From an uncultured Brachyspira sp. (GTDB taxonomy: Bacteria > Spirochaetota > Brachyspiria > Brachyspirales > Brachyspiraceae): DNA of 64,000 nt. The stretch spans positions 1-64,000 of the forward strand of contig NZ_CAJUPR010000001.1 in the NCBI RefSeq assembly GCF_910588665.1. Reading direction: 5' to 3'. Each line of letters starts with the position of its first letter. Position 1 is the stretch's first letter. The notes beneath the pieces were generated by a model that had not been told where the DNA came from, made no database searches, and worked only from the letters and a program-made list of their open reading frames with translations. Shown piece after piece: positions 9,846 through 19,690 of this stretch. Made by a program: the position numbers and the translations under genes.

Positions 9846-10258
9846 TGTTACAACCTTCAAGAATGAAATATCGTAAGCATCATAGAGGCAGAATGAAAGG
9901 TAAATCTAAGAGAGGAAGCAATTTAACTTTCGGAGATTACGGCTTAATGGCATTAGAACCTGTATGGCTTACCGACAGGCAAATTGAAGCTGCCCGTATT
10001 GCCGTATCAAGACATGTGAAACGCGTGGGTAAGATGTGGATAAAGGTATTTCCTGATAAGCCTTATACTAAAAAACCTGCTGAAACCAGAATGGGTAAAG
10101 GTAAAGGTAATGTTGAATATTGGGTGGCTGTAGTTAAGCCAGGAAAAGTAATATTTGAAATAGCGGGTGTTCCTGAAGAGTTAGCTCAATCGGCTTTCAG
10201 ATTAGCAGGCTTCAAGCTTCCTATCAAAACAAAGTTCATTAAGAGGGAGGCTATATAA
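9845..10258 (+). CDS. rplP: 50S ribosomal protein L16
   Basis: Organises the A-site region of the 50S subunit. The 137 residues have the classic [19 protein letters not shown] start and the basic [13 protein letters not shown] loop. Stop and start codons overlap by one base with both rpsC and rpmC, suggesting translational coupling. Confidence 0.97.
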   Translation: MLQPSRMKYRKHHRGRMKGKSKRGSNLTFGDYGLMALEPVWLTDRQIEAARIAVSRHVKRVGKMWIKVFPDKPYTKKPAETRMGKGKGNVEYWVAVVKPGKVIFEIAGVPEELAQSAFRLAGFKLPIKTKFIKREAI

Positions 10259-10464
10259 TGGCTAAAGATAAAAAAGATTATAGATCATTGTCTTTAGAAG
10301 AACTTAAAACTGAACTTCTAAAATTAGAGAAAAAATATCAAGATCATAGATTTGAAAAAGTTGTAGGCGATGCAAGACAAACTCATCAGCTTAAAAAAGC
10401 CCGTAAAGATATAGCCAGAGTTAAGACATTTATTCGTCAGCATGAACTTGGCATGAAAAAATAG
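10258..10464 (+). CDS. rpmC: 50S ribosomal protein L29
   Basis: Small helical protein near the tunnel exit. The 68 residues contain the helical SLEELKTELLKLEKK start and the C-terminal ARKDIARVKTFIRQHE helix typical of L29. Overlaps rplP by one base; rpsQ follows after 12 bases. Confidence 0.95.
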   Translation: MAKDKKDYRSLSLEELKTELLKLEKKYQDHRFEKVVGDARQTHQLKKARKDIARVKTFIRQHELGMKK

Positions 10465-10476
10465 TGAGGTATTACT

Positions 10477-10839
10477 GTGGAAAGCAAAGCAAAAAAATAT
10501 AAAAGAGTACTTGAGGGAATTGTGGTTTCTGATAAAATGGATAAAACCATAGTTGTAAAAGTAGAAATCAGGCAGAAACACCCTCTTTACGGTAAAACTA
10601 TTAGCAAAAATAAACGCTATAAAGCCCATGATGAAAAAAATGAATGCCATGAAGGTGATTTGGTAAGAGTAATAGAATGCAGACCTATTAGTAAAGATAA
10701 AAAATTCAGATTGACAAAAATAATCAAGAAATCGGATCGTATAGAAAAAGATTCTATAGACAGCGATGTAGAGAATGTATTAAAACGTGAAAAACATGCT
10801 TCTGAATCGGCAGTTTCTTCACAGGTTGAAGGAGAGTAA
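10477..10839 (+). CDS. rpsQ: 30S ribosomal protein S17 with C-terminal extension
   Basis: Primary 16S rRNA-binding protein. The OB-fold core includes [17 protein letters not shown] and HPLYGKTI and ends near residue 88. About 30 further acidic and polar residues make the protein 120 residues, against roughly 84-88 in most bacteria. The GTG start at 10477 has a TGAGGT site. The role of the tail is unknown. Confidence 0.95.
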   Translation: MESKAKKYKRVLEGIVVSDKMDKTIVVKVEIRQKHPLYGKTISKNKRYKAHDEKNECHEGDLVRVIECRPISKDKKFRLTKIIKKSDRIEKDSIDSDVENVLKREKHASESAVSSQVEGE

Positions 10840-10844
10840 TAATT

Positions 10845-11213
10845 ATGATACAGGTACCAAGTACTCTTAATGTAGCCGATAATACCGGTGTTAAAAAGCT
10901 AAAATGTATTAAGGTATTAGGCGGAAGCAGACGCAGATATGCTACTTTAGGCGATATAATTGTTTGCTCTGTTACGGATATAATACCTACTTGTTCTATA
11001 GAAAAGGGTAAAGTTGTTAAAGCTGTAATTGTAAGAGTAAAAAAAGAAGTTAGACGCCCTGATGGTTCTTATATAAGGTTTGATGAGAATGCTGCTGTTA
11101 TAGTGGACGATAAGAAAGAACCTAGAGGAAAACGCATATTCGGACCTGTTGCCCGTGAACTTAGGGACAGAGGCTTTATGAAGATAGTATCACTTGCACC
11201 AGAGGTAATATAA
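10845..11213 (+). CDS. rplN: 50S ribosomal protein L14
   Basis: Forms an intersubunit bridge with 16S rRNA. The 122 residues match family length and hold the signatures [20 protein letters not shown] and [17 protein letters not shown] [13 protein letters not shown]. First gene of the spc-type section, 5 bases after rpsQ and 2 bases before rplX. Confidence 0.97.
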   Translation: MIQVPSTLNVADNTGVKKLKCIKVLGGSRRRYATLGDIIVCSVTDIIPTCSIEKGKVVKAVIVRVKKEVRRPDGSYIRFDENAAVIVDDKKEPRGKRIFGPVARELRDRGFMKIVSLAPEVI

Positions 11214-11215
11214 TT

Positions 11216-11557
11216 ATGATAAAAAAACAAGATTTAAGTAAGACAAAATATAAAGTAAAAAAAGGCGATACTGTTGAAGTAATAGCAGGCGAACAAAGCG
11301 GAGAACGCGGCGAAGTATTATCAATAGATAGAGCAAGAGGAAGAGTTTTAATTAAAAATATAAATATGGTTAAAAAAACTATGCCTAAAAGTCAGGAGAA
11401 TCAGAAGGGCGGTATAGTTGAAAAAGAAGCTTCAATACATATATCCAATGTAATGGTAGTAAGTAAATCTGGTAAAACTACTAGAGTTGGAAGAAAAGAA
11501 GTAGACGGTAAATTAAAAAGATATGCCAAAAAATCGGGTGAAGTTCTTGATAAGTAA
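11216..11557 (+). CDS. rplX: 50S ribosomal protein L24
   Basis: Assembly-initiator protein of the 50S subunit. The KOW motif is visible at about residues 14-42 ([21 protein letters not shown]), followed by [17 protein letters not shown]. Length 113 is typical. Confidence 0.96.
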   Translation: MIKKQDLSKTKYKVKKGDTVEVIAGEQSGERGEVLSIDRARGRVLIKNINMVKKTMPKSQENQKGGIVEKEASIHISNVMVVSKSGKTTRVGRKEVDGKLKRYAKKSGEVLDK

Positions 11558-11573
11558 GTAGGAGAAATAAATT

Positions 11574-12137
11574 ATGTCAGTATTGAAAGATAGGTATGAA
11601 AAAGAAATTAAGCAGTATCTACTAAAAGATATGAATTTAAGTTCTGTAATGGCTATTCCTAAAATTGAGAAAATAATAATCAATATGGGAATAAGTCAGG
11701 CTGTAACAGATAAAAAATACGTTGATTCTGCTGTAGAAGAACTAAGCCAGATAGCTGGACAGAGAGCCGTTGTAACAAGAGCCAAAAAGTCTATAGCCAA
11801 CTTCAAATTAAGACAAGGTATGCCTATAGGATGCAGAGTAACTTTAAGAGGCGATAGAATGTATGATTTTCTTGAAAGATTAATATTTATAGCATTGCCT
11901 AGAGTAAGAGATTTTCAGGGTATTCCTAGAAAAGGTTTTGACGGTAATGGCAATTATAATTTGGGAATAAAAGAGCATACTATATTTCCAGAGATAAGTT
12001 TTGATAAAACAGATGCCGTAAAAGGCTTAAATATAACAATAGTAACTACTGCAGATAATGATGAAATGGGACGTACTTTATTGGAAAAAGTCGGACTGCC
12101 GTTTCGTGCTGCACCTAAAACTCAGGAGAATAAATAA
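11574..12137 (+). CDS. rplE: 50S ribosomal protein L5
   Basis: Binds 5S rRNA and contacts P-site tRNA. The 187 residues include [27 protein letters not shown] and the C-terminal [10 protein letters not shown] motif. The stop codon overlaps the start of the S14 gene by one base. Confidence 0.97.
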   Translation: MSVLKDRYEKEIKQYLLKDMNLSSVMAIPKIEKIIINMGISQAVTDKKYVDSAVEELSQIAGQRAVVTRAKKSIANFKLRQGMPIGCRVTLRGDRMYDFLERLIFIALPRVRDFQGIPRKGFDGNGNYNLGIKEHTIFPEISFDKTDAVKGLNITIVTTADNDEMGRTLLEKVGLPFRAAPKTQENK

Positions 12138-12322
12138 TGGCTAGATTGGCACTTAAAGTTAAAGCTGAAAAAAAACAAAAATATAAAACAAGACAATATA
12201 ATCGCTGCCCTATATGCGGAAGACCCCGCGCTTATATAAGACAATATAAGATGTGCAGAATATGTTTCAGAGATTTAGCAAATAAAGGTTTGATACCAGG
12301 GGTAACTAAATCTAGTTGGTAA
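12137..12322 (+). CDS. rpsZ: 30S ribosomal protein S14, zinc-binding type
   Basis: Short, 61-residue S14 of the zinc-ribbon type: CPICG and CRICF provide the two CxxC pairs. It occupies the usual spc-operon position between rplE and rpsH. The longer zinc-free S14 paralogue is not in this window. Confidence 0.96.
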   Translation: MARLALKVKAEKKQKYKTRQYNRCPICGRPRAYIRQYKMCRICFRDLANKGLIPGVTKSSW

Positions 12323-12340
12323 TTTTAAGGAGAATTATAA

Positions 12341-12742
12341 ATGAGCGTACATGATCCAATAGCAGATGCTTTAACTATAATAAGAAATGGATGTAGAGCA
12401 AAAAAAGATTCTGTTACTATACCTTTTTCTACAAAAATGGAAAATATACTTGCAATTTTGAAGAAAGAAGGATATATTAATGACTTCAAAAAAGCAGAAG
12501 TAAAAGATAAAAATTTTTTCCGCATAGAAATAGATTTGAAATATTATGAGGGAAGTTCTGTAATAGAAGGCATTAAAAGAGTATCAACTCCGGGCTTGAG
12601 AGTTTATACATCGGTAGATACTATACCTCAAGTTAAAAACGGTTTCGGTATATCTGTAATATCAACAAGCAAAGGCGTAATGACAGACAAGGAAGCTAAA
12701 AAAGAAAATGTCGGCGGCGAAGTTTTATGCTACATTTGGTAA
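12341..12742 (+). CDS. rpsH: 30S ribosomal protein S8
   Basis: 16S rRNA-binding protein; in E. coli it also represses the spc operon. The 133 residues have the normal DPIADALTIIRNG start and the C-terminal GISVISTSKGVMTDKEA motif. An AAGGAG site precedes the ATG. Confidence 0.97.
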   Translation: MSVHDPIADALTIIRNGCRAKKDSVTIPFSTKMENILAILKKEGYINDFKKAEVKDKNFFRIEIDLKYYEGSSVIEGIKRVSTPGLRVYTSVDTIPQVKNGFGISVISTSKGVMTDKEAKKENVGGEVLCYIW

Positions 12743-12766
12743 TAAATTATTTAGAGGGTATTGATA

Positions 12767-13339
12767 ATGAGTAGATTGGCAAATAAACCTATAGCGATTC
12801 CTCAAAATGTTGAAATAAAAATAGATGGAAATAAGGTAATCGTAAAAGGTAAAAGAGGGGAGTTGACAAGAGAGTTTTTTGATTATATAATAATTAAACT
12901 TGAAAATAATTCTATTTTTGTTAAACCTCCTAAGATTGACAGTACTGATGAAACAGCTATTAAAGAAAATAGAACTAAATATTCCGCACAGTTAGGTTTA
13001 GTGTGGAAGCTTATTTCTAATATGATAGAAGGTGTTAGCAACGGATATAAAAAAGTTCTTCAGTTGGAAGGTACAGGTTATCGTTCTAATGTTCAGGGTG
13101 ATATTATAACATTGCAGTTAGGCTTTTCAAGCGATATTAAGATGAAAATACCTGAGGGCATAAAAGTAACGGTGGAAAAAGACACTAAAATTATTATTGA
13201 AGGCAATGATAAAGAACAAGTGGGTGAGCTTGCTATGAATATCAAAAAGAAAAGACCTGTTGAGCCTTATAAAGGCAAAGGCGTCAGATTTGAAGGCGAG
13301 TATGTAAAATATAAAGAAAGTAAAAAAGCTGCTAAGTAA
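12767..13339 (+). CDS. rplF: 50S ribosomal protein L6
   Basis: Lies near the factor-binding stalk of the 50S subunit. The frame opens at a TTG (12761), but the ATG at 12767 is preferred: it lies 8 bases after AGAGGG (12753-12758) and gives the standard MSRLANKPI start and 190 residues. The C-terminal KKKRPVEPYKGKGVRFEGEYV closely resembles the family signature. An insertion near residues 55-75 makes it slightly longer than E. coli L6 (177). Confidence 0.96.
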   Translation: MSRLANKPIAIPQNVEIKIDGNKVIVKGKRGELTREFFDYIIIKLENNSIFVKPPKIDSTDETAIKENRTKYSAQLGLVWKLISNMIEGVSNGYKKVLQLEGTGYRSNVQGDIITLQLGFSSDIKMKIPEGIKVTVEKDTKIIIEGNDKEQVGELAMNIKKKRPVEPYKGKGVRFEGEYVKYKESKKAAK

Positions 13340-13349
13340 GGGGTGGTTT

Positions 13350-13706
13350 ATGAGTTTAAGAGAAAAAATTAAAGCTCAGCGAGAAAGAAGAAAAAGAAGC
13401 ATTCGCATTAAAATAGAGGGAAGTTCAGAGCGTCCTAGACTTACGGTTTATAAAAGTCTTAAATATGTTTCCGCTCAGATAATAGATGATAGCAAAGGAT
13501 TAACTTTAGTATCGGCATCTTCTCAGGAAAAAGATTTAAAAAGCGGTAAGAATACGGATATAGCTAAAGAAATAGGTAAAGTTTTGGCTGTCAGAGCAAA
13601 AGAAAAAAATATAAATGAAGTTGTCTTTGACAGAAACGGCTATATATATCATGGAAAAATAAAATCCTTAGCTGACGGTGCCCGCGAAGCAGGATTAAAA
13701 TTTTAA
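13350..13706 (+). CDS. rplR: 50S ribosomal protein L18
   Basis: 5S rRNA-binding protein. The 118 residues show a basic N-terminus, [20 protein letters not shown], and the C-terminal [26 protein letters not shown] motif. It starts 10 bases after rplF, with a GGGGTGG site. Confidence 0.97.
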   Translation: MSLREKIKAQRERRKRSIRIKIEGSSERPRLTVYKSLKYVSAQIIDDSKGLTLVSASSQEKDLKSGKNTDIAKEIGKVLAVRAKEKNINEVVFDRNGYIYHGKIKSLADGAREAGLKF

Positions 13707-13717
13707 GGAGTATAACT

Positions 13718-14236
13718 TTGGCACACGATATAAATAATAACGAAGAAAAAAGTATGTATGAAGAGCGTCTGATAACTTTAAATAGAGTTGCTAAAGTTAT
13801 GAAAGGCGGAAGACGTTTTAGATTTGCAGCTTTAATGGTTTTAGGCGATAAAAATGGTCATGTAGGCTTAGGTTATGGAAAAGCTAATGAAGTGCCTGAT
13901 GCTATCAGAAAAGCTATAGAACAGGCTAAAAAAAATATGATAGAAGTTAATTTGAAAGGTGAAACTATACCGCATAATACTATTGGAGTTTTTAGAAGCA
14001 GCAGAATAATAATGAAGCCCGCTTCAAAAGGTACGGGAGTTATTTCGGGCGGTCCTGCACGTGCGGTATTGGAATTGGCAGGAGTTAAAAATATTCTTTC
14101 AAAATCTTTAGGTAATAATAATTCTATGAATCTGGCTAAAGCTACTTTTGAAGGCTTAAAATCTTTGAAAACAGTAAAGTATATGGCTAATAAAAGAGGC
14201 ATAAGTATAGAACAGATTTATGGGAGGGCAAAATAA
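13718..14236 (+). CDS. rpsE: 30S ribosomal protein S5
   Basis: Helps form the mRNA entry and contributes to fidelity. The 172 residues contain the dsRNA-binding-like core [13 protein letters not shown] and [20 protein letters not shown], then the C-terminal [13 protein letters not shown]. The start is TTG at 13718, placed 7 bases after an AAGGAG site; no closer ATG keeps the normal N-terminus. One-base overlap with rpmD. Confidence 0.96.
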   Translation: MAHDINNNEEKSMYEERLITLNRVAKVMKGGRRFRFAALMVLGDKNGHVGLGYGKANEVPDAIRKAIEQAKKNMIEVNLKGETIPHNTIGVFRSSRIIMKPASKGTGVISGGPARAVLELAGVKNILSKSLGNNNSMNLAKATFEGLKSLKTVKYMANKRGISIEQIYGRAK

Positions 14237-14415
14237 TGGCTAAAGTTGTAATAACATTAGTTAAATCTCCTATAGGTTATGAAAAATCTCAAAGAGATAC
14301 TGTTGTGGCATTGGGTTTTAAAAAGAAAAAAAGAGTTGTGGAACATGAAGCAACTCCTCAGATAAACGGAATGATAAATAAAATATCACACCTTCTTAAA
14401 GTAGAGTATAAGTGA
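14236..14415 (+). CDS. rpmD: 50S ribosomal protein L30
   Basis: A 59-residue gene read directly from the DNA. Its stop falls before rplO and its ATG overlaps the rpsE stop by one base. The protein begins [17 protein letters not shown], then has [11 protein letters not shown] and the C-terminal ISHLLKVEY, all typical of L30, at the usual length of about 60. The ribosome site GGGAGG lies in the end of rpsE. Confidence 0.95.
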   Translation: MAKVVITLVKSPIGYEKSQRDTVVALGFKKKKRVVEHEATPQINGMINKISHLLKVEYK

Positions 14416-14426
14416 GGTCTTAGAAA

Positions 14427-14918
14427 ATGGCACAGGAAAATACAAAAATATTAAGAGCTCCTAAAGGATCAAGCAAAAAGCGTCACAGAGTTGGAAGAGG
14501 ACAGGGTTCAGGCTGGGGATGCACTGCAGGCAGAGGTAATAAGGGTGCTCAATCCCGTTCTGGATACAGCAGAAGAGCAGGTTTTGAAGGCGGACAAATG
14601 CCTTTACATAGAAGGATTCCTAAAAGCGGTTTTAGTAATGCTGCTTTTAAAAAATGTGTTGATATTATTAATGTCGGTGATTTGGATTCAATAGGCACTA
14701 ATGAAATAACAAGAGAAACTTTAATAAAATTAGGATTTTTATCTTCTAAGAGAGATTATATAAAACTTCTTTCTATGGGTGAGGTAAAAAATGCAGTAAC
14801 TATTACAGTTGATATGGTTAGTAAAAAAGCTATAGAAAAAATTGAGAAATCAGGCGGTAAAGTTATAATACATGAGCGTAAAAAATATATTAGAAAAAAA
14901 GAAGATAAAAAATCTTAA
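14427..14918 (+). CDS. rplO: 50S ribosomal protein L15
   Basis: Late-assembly 50S protein. The Gly/Arg-rich N-terminus includes KKRHRVGRGQGSGWGCTAGRG and the conserved RRAGFEGGQMPLHRRIPKSGF segment (about 47-70). The 163 residues are slightly longer than usual, with a basic C-terminal tail. It precedes secY, as is standard. Confidence 0.97.
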   Translation: MAQENTKILRAPKGSSKKRHRVGRGQGSGWGCTAGRGNKGAQSRSGYSRRAGFEGGQMPLHRRIPKSGFSNAAFKKCVDIINVGDLDSIGTNEITRETLIKLGFLSSKRDYIKLLSMGEVKNAVTITVDMVSKKAIEKIEKSGGKVIIHERKKYIRKKEDKKS

Positions 14919-14929
14919 GGTAAATTATA

Positions 14930-16270
14930 ATGCTGAAATCATTAACTAATATATTTAGAGTACAAGAGTTAAGAAGCAGAATTCTATTTACTATTGCAGC
15001 AATATTAGTTTATAGAATAGGCAGTCATATCCCAACTCCCGGCATAGATCCATCGGCTCTTTTAGGCTTTCTTTCATCATCGCAGGGCGGTGCGGGTCTT
15101 TTAACTATAATGGATCTATTTTCAGGAGGTGCTTTATTTAGATTTTCTATATTGGCGCTTGGTATTATGCCTTATATTTCCGCTTCCATTATAATGCAGC
15201 TTCTAGGCGTGGTAATTCCATCGCTTGAAAGAATGCAGAAAGAAGGAGAAAGCGGACGTAAGAAGATAAATCAGTATGTCAGATATCTGACACTTGTTCT
15301 TTGTATAGTACAGTCTGCAGCTATGGCTAGCTGGATTCAAAGTATAAATGAAGGTACTATGATATTTATGAGTCCGGGAATAGGCTTCATAGTTCTTGTA
15401 GTTGTAACAGCTACTGCCGGTACCATGTTCTTAATGTGGCTAGGTGACCAGATTACAGAGCGCGGCCTTGGTAATGGTATATCTGTTATAATTTTTGCAG
15501 GTATTGTTGCGCGTATTCCTGCAGGCGTTTATGATGTTATACAGAAAAGAGATAGTGAATATATGAATTCTTTAGTTATAGTTCTTTTCTTTATAATTTT
15601 TGCAATAGTAATATTCTGTGTGGTTTATGAAGAAAGCGGACAAAGAAGAATTCCTGTTCAGTATGCTAAACGGGTGGTTGGAAGAAAGGTTTTGGGAGCT
15701 CAATCAACTCATATACCTTTTAAAATTAATCCGTCTGGTGTTATACCTATAATATTTGCTTCAGCTTTAATGGCAATTCCTGCGCAAGTAGCTAGTTTAA
15801 CTAGAGGGGTTCAATGGAGATGGCTTGATGCTTTGCTTAGATTCTTTTCTTATGGAAGCTGGGCATATATAATCCTTTATTGTCTTTTAGTTATAATGTT
15901 TGCTTATGTTTATACATCTGTACAGTTTAATCCTGATGATATAGCTGAGAATCTTAAAAAATCAGGAGGTTTTATACCAGGATATAGACCAGGTACTCAA
16001 ACTGCGGAATATTTAAAAACGGTATTAAGTAGAATTACTATAGGCGGTTCAATATTTTTAGCTGCTATAGCAGTATTTCCAGATTTGATGTCTAAGATTC
16101 CTGTATTTGCTCCTTTTAGAGGTACAAATAATTCGCTTGTATATCTAATGGGAGGAACTTCTGTAATGATTAGTGTAAGCGTTGCTGTTGAATTATTAAA
16201 ACAAATAGAATCCTATCTGCAAATGCATAATTATGACGGTATATTAAAAAAGTCTAAAGTGAGAAGGTAA
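14930..16270 (+). CDS. secY: Protein translocase subunit SecY
   Basis: Channel subunit of the SecYEG translocon in the inner membrane. The 446 residues give about ten hydrophobic segments. They begin with [12 protein letters not shown] after the first helix and include [14 protein letters not shown], the GLGNGIS motif near residue 185, and [13 protein letters not shown] near residue 345. adk and map, often placed next, are absent: infA follows after four bases. Confidence 0.97.
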   Translation: MLKSLTNIFRVQELRSRILFTIAAILVYRIGSHIPTPGIDPSALLGFLSSSQGGAGLLTIMDLFSGGALFRFSILALGIMPYISASIIMQLLGVVIPSLERMQKEGESGRKKINQYVRYLTLVLCIVQSAAMASWIQSINEGTMIFMSPGIGFIVLVVVTATAGTMFLMWLGDQITERGLGNGISVIIFAGIVARIPAGVYDVIQKRDSEYMNSLVIVLFFIIFAIVIFCVVYEESGQRRIPVQYAKRVVGRKVLGAQSTHIPFKINPSGVIPIIFASALMAIPAQVASLTRGVQWRWLDALLRFFSYGSWAYIILYCLLVIMFAYVYTSVQFNPDDIAENLKKSGGFIPGYRPGTQTAEYLKTVLSRITIGGSIFLAAIAVFPDLMSKIPVFAPFRGTNNSLVYLMGGTSVMISVSVAVELLKQIESYLQMHNYDGILKKSKVRR

Positions 16271-16274
16271 TAAT

Positions 16275-16493
16275 ATGGCTGAGAGAGAAACTATAGAGGT
16301 TGAAGGTACGGTTGTAGAACCTCTTCCGAATGCCACTTTCAGAGTGGAATTAGAAAATGGTCATAAAATATTGGCTCATATATCAGGTAAAATGCGTATG
16401 AATTTTATCCGCATACTTCCCGGTGATAAGGTAACTATAGAAATGTCTCCCTATGATTTAACAAAGGGCAGAATAATTTATCGTTATAAGTAA
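16275..16493 (+). CDS. infA: Translation initiation factor IF-1
   Basis: Small OB-fold protein that blocks the ribosomal A site during initiation. The 72 residues match family length, with [24 protein letters not shown] and [20 protein letters not shown]. Between secY and rpmJ, in the common bacterial arrangement. Confidence 0.97.
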   Translation: MAERETIEVEGTVVEPLPNATFRVELENGHKILAHISGKMRMNFIRILPGDKVTIEMSPYDLTKGRIIYRYK

Positions 16494-16517
16494 TAAATTA
16501 AATGGAGATTAGTTACA

Positions 16518-16634
16518 ATGAAAGTAAAAAGTTCTATAAAAAAGCGCTGTAATGACTGCCAAATAGTTAAAAGAAAAGGCATCGTTAGAGTAATATGTAA
16601 GAAAAACCCAAGACATAAACAAAAACAGAAGTAA
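16518..16634 (+). CDS. rpmJ: 50S ribosomal protein L36
   Basis: A 38-residue gene read directly from the DNA. The protein begins [11 protein letters not shown] and carries the zinc ligands Cys11, Cys14, Cys27 and His33 (CNDC, ICKK and PRHKQ). A TGGAGA ribosome site precedes the ATG at 16518. This zinc-bearing L36 sits between infA and rpsM, the standard position. Confidence 0.95.
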   Translation: MKVKSSIKKRCNDCQIVKRKGIVRVICKKNPRHKQKQK

Positions 16635-16656
16635 TTAATTTAAGGAGATAATTAAT

Positions 16657-17046
16657 ATGGCACGTTTAATGGGTGTTGAAATAAGAAATAATAAAAGAAT
16701 AGAAATAGCCCTTACTGATATATATGGTATAGGACGCACTCTTGCTCATGTTATTTGTGATAAAGCCAATATAGATTATTCTATTAAAGCTAAAGATTTA
16801 ACAGATGCACAAATTACAGCATTAAGAGATGCAATAGAAGCCACCACTAAAGTGGAAGGTGATTTGCGTACAGAACTTTACAATAATATAAAACGTCTGA
16901 AAGATATTCACTCATATCGAGGTATGCGTCATATTAAAAGGCTTCCTGTACATGGTCAGCGCACCCGTACTAACTCTCGTAATGCCAGAGGCGGCGGTGC
17001 AAGAAAGGCTATTGCCGGTAAGAAAAAAGCACCGGGTAAAAAATAA
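16657..17046 (+). CDS. rpsM: 30S ribosomal protein S13
   Basis: Head protein that contacts tRNA and bridges to the 50S subunit. The 129 residues include ALTDIYGIGRTLA-like LTDIYGIG near the N-terminus, YRGMRHIKRLPVHGQRTRTNSRNARG, and a basic C-terminal tail. An AAGGAG site precedes the ATG. Confidence 0.97.
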   Translation: MARLMGVEIRNNKRIEIALTDIYGIGRTLAHVICDKANIDYSIKAKDLTDAQITALRDAIEATTKVEGDLRTELYNNIKRLKDIHSYRGMRHIKRLPVHGQRTRTNSRNARGGGARKAIAGKKKAPGKK

Positions 17047-17062
17047 TTAATGGGGGATAATA

Positions 17063-17473
17063 GTGGCTACTCAGAAAGGTAAAAAAAATTTAAAAGATAA
17101 AAAAATCAGAAAAGATAGAAAAGTTGAAGCTTTTGGTATAGTACATATAAAAGCTAGTTTTAATAATACAATAGTTACTATAACAGATAGAAACGGAGAC
17201 ACTTTATCTTGGGCTAGTGCAGGTTTGGATGGAGATTATAAAAGCAGTAAAAAATCAACTCCTTTTGCAGCTCAGGTTGCAAGCGAAAAGGCATCTAAAA
17301 AAGCTTATGATATGGGTGTTAGGGAAGTAGAGGTTTATGTAAAAGGTCCTGGAATGGGCAGAGAAAGCTCTGTAAGAGCAGTTGAAGCTTCAGGTCTTAA
17401 AGTTAAACTTATTAAGGACGTTACACCAATGCCGCATAACGGCTGTCGTCCTAAAAAAAGAAGAAGAATATAA
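17063..17473 (+). CDS. rpsK: 30S ribosomal protein S11
   Basis: Platform protein near the mRNA exit and E site. The 136 residues include [31 protein letters not shown] and the C-terminal [18 protein letters not shown]. The start is GTG at 17063, after a GGGGGA site. Confidence 0.97.
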   Translation: MATQKGKKNLKDKKIRKDRKVEAFGIVHIKASFNNTIVTITDRNGDTLSWASAGLDGDYKSSKKSTPFAAQVASEKASKKAYDMGVREVEVYVKGPGMGRESSVRAVEASGLKVKLIKDVTPMPHNGCRPKKRRRI

Positions 17474-17512
17474 TAGTTAATTAATAATTGTATTTATAGG
17501 AGATGAATAATT

Positions 17513-18139
17513 ATGGCAAGATATAGAGACGCTAGCTGCAGATTATGTCGCCGTGAAAAAATGAAGCTTATGTTAAAAGGCGATAGATGTCTTACTGCTA
17601 AATGTGCTATAACAAAAAGAAGAGATGTACCAGGTCCTAGTAACCGTAAAATGAAGCAGTTATCAGAGTATGGTATTCAGATGAGAGAAAAGCAAAAAGT
17701 TAAAAGAATTTACGGAGTTTTAGAAAAACAATTTAGAAATTACTATCATGAAGCTATAAGAATAGCTGGCGTATCAGGAGAAAATTTGCTTAGATTATTG
17801 GAACTTCGTCTTGATAATGTAGTTTACAGACTTGGACTTGCTAAAAGCAGAAATCAGGCTAGACAATTCATAACTCATGGTTTCATATCCGTTAATGGCA
17901 GAAGAATGACTATTCCTTCATATTGTGTTAAAGTAGGGGATAAAGTTTCCATAACTGAGAGAGGAAATGCAGTATCTGAAGTAAAATCAATAGTGGAAGT
18001 TTTAAAAAGCGAATATGTTCCAGCTTGGCTAAGCTTAGACCTTTCAAGTAAAACAGGTGAAATAGTAACTTTGCCTATAAGAGAGCATATAGAGTATCCT
18101 ATTAATGAACAGCTCATTATTGAGTATTATTCTAAATAA
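17513..18139 (+). CDS. rpsD: 30S ribosomal protein S4, zinc-binding type
   Basis: Primary assembly protein and, in several bacteria, a translational regulator of the alpha operon. The 208 residues have an N-terminal four-cysteine zinc site (CRLC, then C26 and C31) and an S4 RNA-binding domain, [20 protein letters not shown], near residues 97-116. An AGGAGA site precedes the ATG. Confidence 0.96.
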   Translation: MARYRDASCRLCRREKMKLMLKGDRCLTAKCAITKRRDVPGPSNRKMKQLSEYGIQMREKQKVKRIYGVLEKQFRNYYHEAIRIAGVSGENLLRLLELRLDNVVYRLGLAKSRNQARQFITHGFISVNGRRMTIPSYCVKVGDKVSITERGNAVSEVKSIVEVLKSEYVPAWLSLDLSSKTGEIVTLPIREHIEYPINEQLIIEYYSK

Positions 18140-18169
18140 TGGAACTCTTTTATAAGGGGTATTATAATA

Positions 18170-19144
18170 ATGGCATTAAAAGAAATATTAGAATCTATTA
18201 GACATCCTCATAGAGTTACTTTTGAAAAAAAAGATTTAACTCCTACTTATGGTAAATTTATAGCTCAGCCTTTTGAAAGGGGATATGCAGTAACGGTCGG
18301 TAATGCTTTAAGGAGAGTGCTATTGTCTTCTATACCCGGTTATGCTATTACTACTATTAAAATAGATGGTGTTAGCAATGAATTTGAAAATGTACCGGGA
18401 ATGAAAGAGGACACTATAGTGATGATCATGCATCTTAAAAATGTTGTAGTATCTCTTCCTAATCATTTGGATACTAAAACTATTCATATGAAAAAAGAAG
18501 GTCCCTGCATTATTACAGCAGGAGATTTAGCTGCAGATGATGCAGAAGTTCAAGTGCATAATCCTGATTATTATATAGCAACTATTGCAGAAGGATATAC
18601 TTTTGAAATGGATATTCAAATTGAAGGCGGTTATAGTTATGTTCCTGCTGAAATGAATATTGAATTATTGGAAGATATTAATGCTATAGCTATAGATGCT
18701 ATATATTCGCCTATCGTGAGTGTTAAATATAATGTTGATCCTATAAGAGTCGGTCAGCGTATAGACTATGGAAAACTTACCCTTGAAATAGAAACTAAAG
18801 GAAATATAGCTCCTGATAAGGCTTTATCTCAAGCCGCTAAAATTTTAAGAGAAAATCTAAAGCATTTTATGGATCCTGAAGAGGCTAACGGAGATGATGA
18901 AAAAATTGAGGAAACTCCTAAAGATTCGGTTCTGGATTATCTTAAGGGGAAGCATATTGAAGAGGTTGAATTTTCTGTTAGAACAGCTAATTTCTTAATG
19001 GCTTCCGATTTAAAAACTTTAGATAAAGTAGCTGAAAAAACAGATACGGATCTATTAAGACTCATAGGTTCAAATGAAATGATTATAGAAGAAATTAAAG
19101 AGAAATTAGCGGAATATAATGCTCATCTTGGTATGAGGGGTTAA
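18170..19144 (+). CDS. rpoA: DNA-directed RNA polymerase alpha subunit
   Basis: Dimerises to start RNA polymerase assembly. The N-terminal domain (about 1-235) holds RGYAVTVGNALRRVLLSSIPG and GYSYVPAE. The C-terminal DNA-binding domain (about 255-320) keeps SVRTANFL, with the arginine and asparagine matching E. coli R265 and N268. However, the second helix-hairpin-helix loop reads IGSNEM where most bacteria have GKKS: the residues matching E. coli K298 and S299 are Asn302 and Glu303. Upstream-element and activator contacts may therefore differ. Confidence 0.96.
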   Translation: MALKEILESIRHPHRVTFEKKDLTPTYGKFIAQPFERGYAVTVGNALRRVLLSSIPGYAITTIKIDGVSNEFENVPGMKEDTIVMIMHLKNVVVSLPNHLDTKTIHMKKEGPCIITAGDLAADDAEVQVHNPDYYIATIAEGYTFEMDIQIEGGYSYVPAEMNIELLEDINAIAIDAIYSPIVSVKYNVDPIRVGQRIDYGKLTLEIETKGNIAPDKALSQAAKILRENLKHFMDPEEANGDDEKIEETPKDSVLDYLKGKHIEEVEFSVRTANFLMASDLKTLDKVAEKTDTDLLRLIGSNEMIIEEIKEKLAEYNAHLGMRG

Positions 19145-19183
19145 CGATTAATATAGAAGTTAATAAACTTTAAGGATAGTAAA

Positions 19184-19570
19184 ATGAGACATAGAGTTAC
19201 AGTAAAAAAATTTAATAGAACAAGCGCACATAAAAAAGCTATGCTTTCAAATATGCTTACTTCTCTTTTTAAATATGAGAAAATAGAAACAACTAAAGAA
19301 AAGGGCAGAGCTATAAAGCAATTAGCCGATAAAATAATATACAGAGCTAAAGTTGATAATGTTCATAATAGAAGAACTATTTCAAAATATGTTAAAGATA
19401 AAAATGTACTTGCTAAGCTTTTTAAAGATATAGCTCCCAGATATGTTAATAAAGGCGGCGGTTATGTAAGAAAAATTTTATCGTATAAAAGATTTGGTGA
19501 TGCTGCCGATATGTGTGTAGTAATGCTTTGTGAATCTGACGGCTCTTCTGTTAAAACTGAAAATAAATAA
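19184..19570 (+). CDS. rplQ: 50S ribosomal protein L17
   Basis: 50S protein near the tunnel exit. The 128 residues have the family start MRHRVTVKKFNRTSAHKKAM and IETTKEKGRAIKQLADK. Last gene of the alpha-operon section, 39 bases after rpoA; 120 bases with two hairpins separate it from rho. Confidence 0.97.
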   Translation: MRHRVTVKKFNRTSAHKKAMLSNMLTSLFKYEKIETTKEKGRAIKQLADKIIYRAKVDNVHNRRTISKYVKDKNVLAKLFKDIAPRYVNKGGGYVRKILSYKRFGDAADMCVVMLCESDGSSVKTENK

Positions 19571-19636
19571 AATATAAATCAAGTTTATAAATCTAATATA
19601 AGCAAGTCAAGATAAATCTTACTTATGTGTTTTAGT

Positions 19637-19656
19637 TATAGCGATTATTCGCTATA
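19637..19656 (+). promoter_or_regulatory. Hairpin between rplQ and rho
   Basis: TATAGCGA and TCGCTATA form a perfect 8-bp stem around a TTAT loop. A second, bulged stem precedes it near 19603-19623. Only a weak T-rich tail follows, so it is either a poor terminator for the ribosomal block or part of a rho leader. Confidence 0.45.
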
Positions 19657-19690
19657 GCTTTGCATAGTTAATTTTATCGGAGGAATTATT

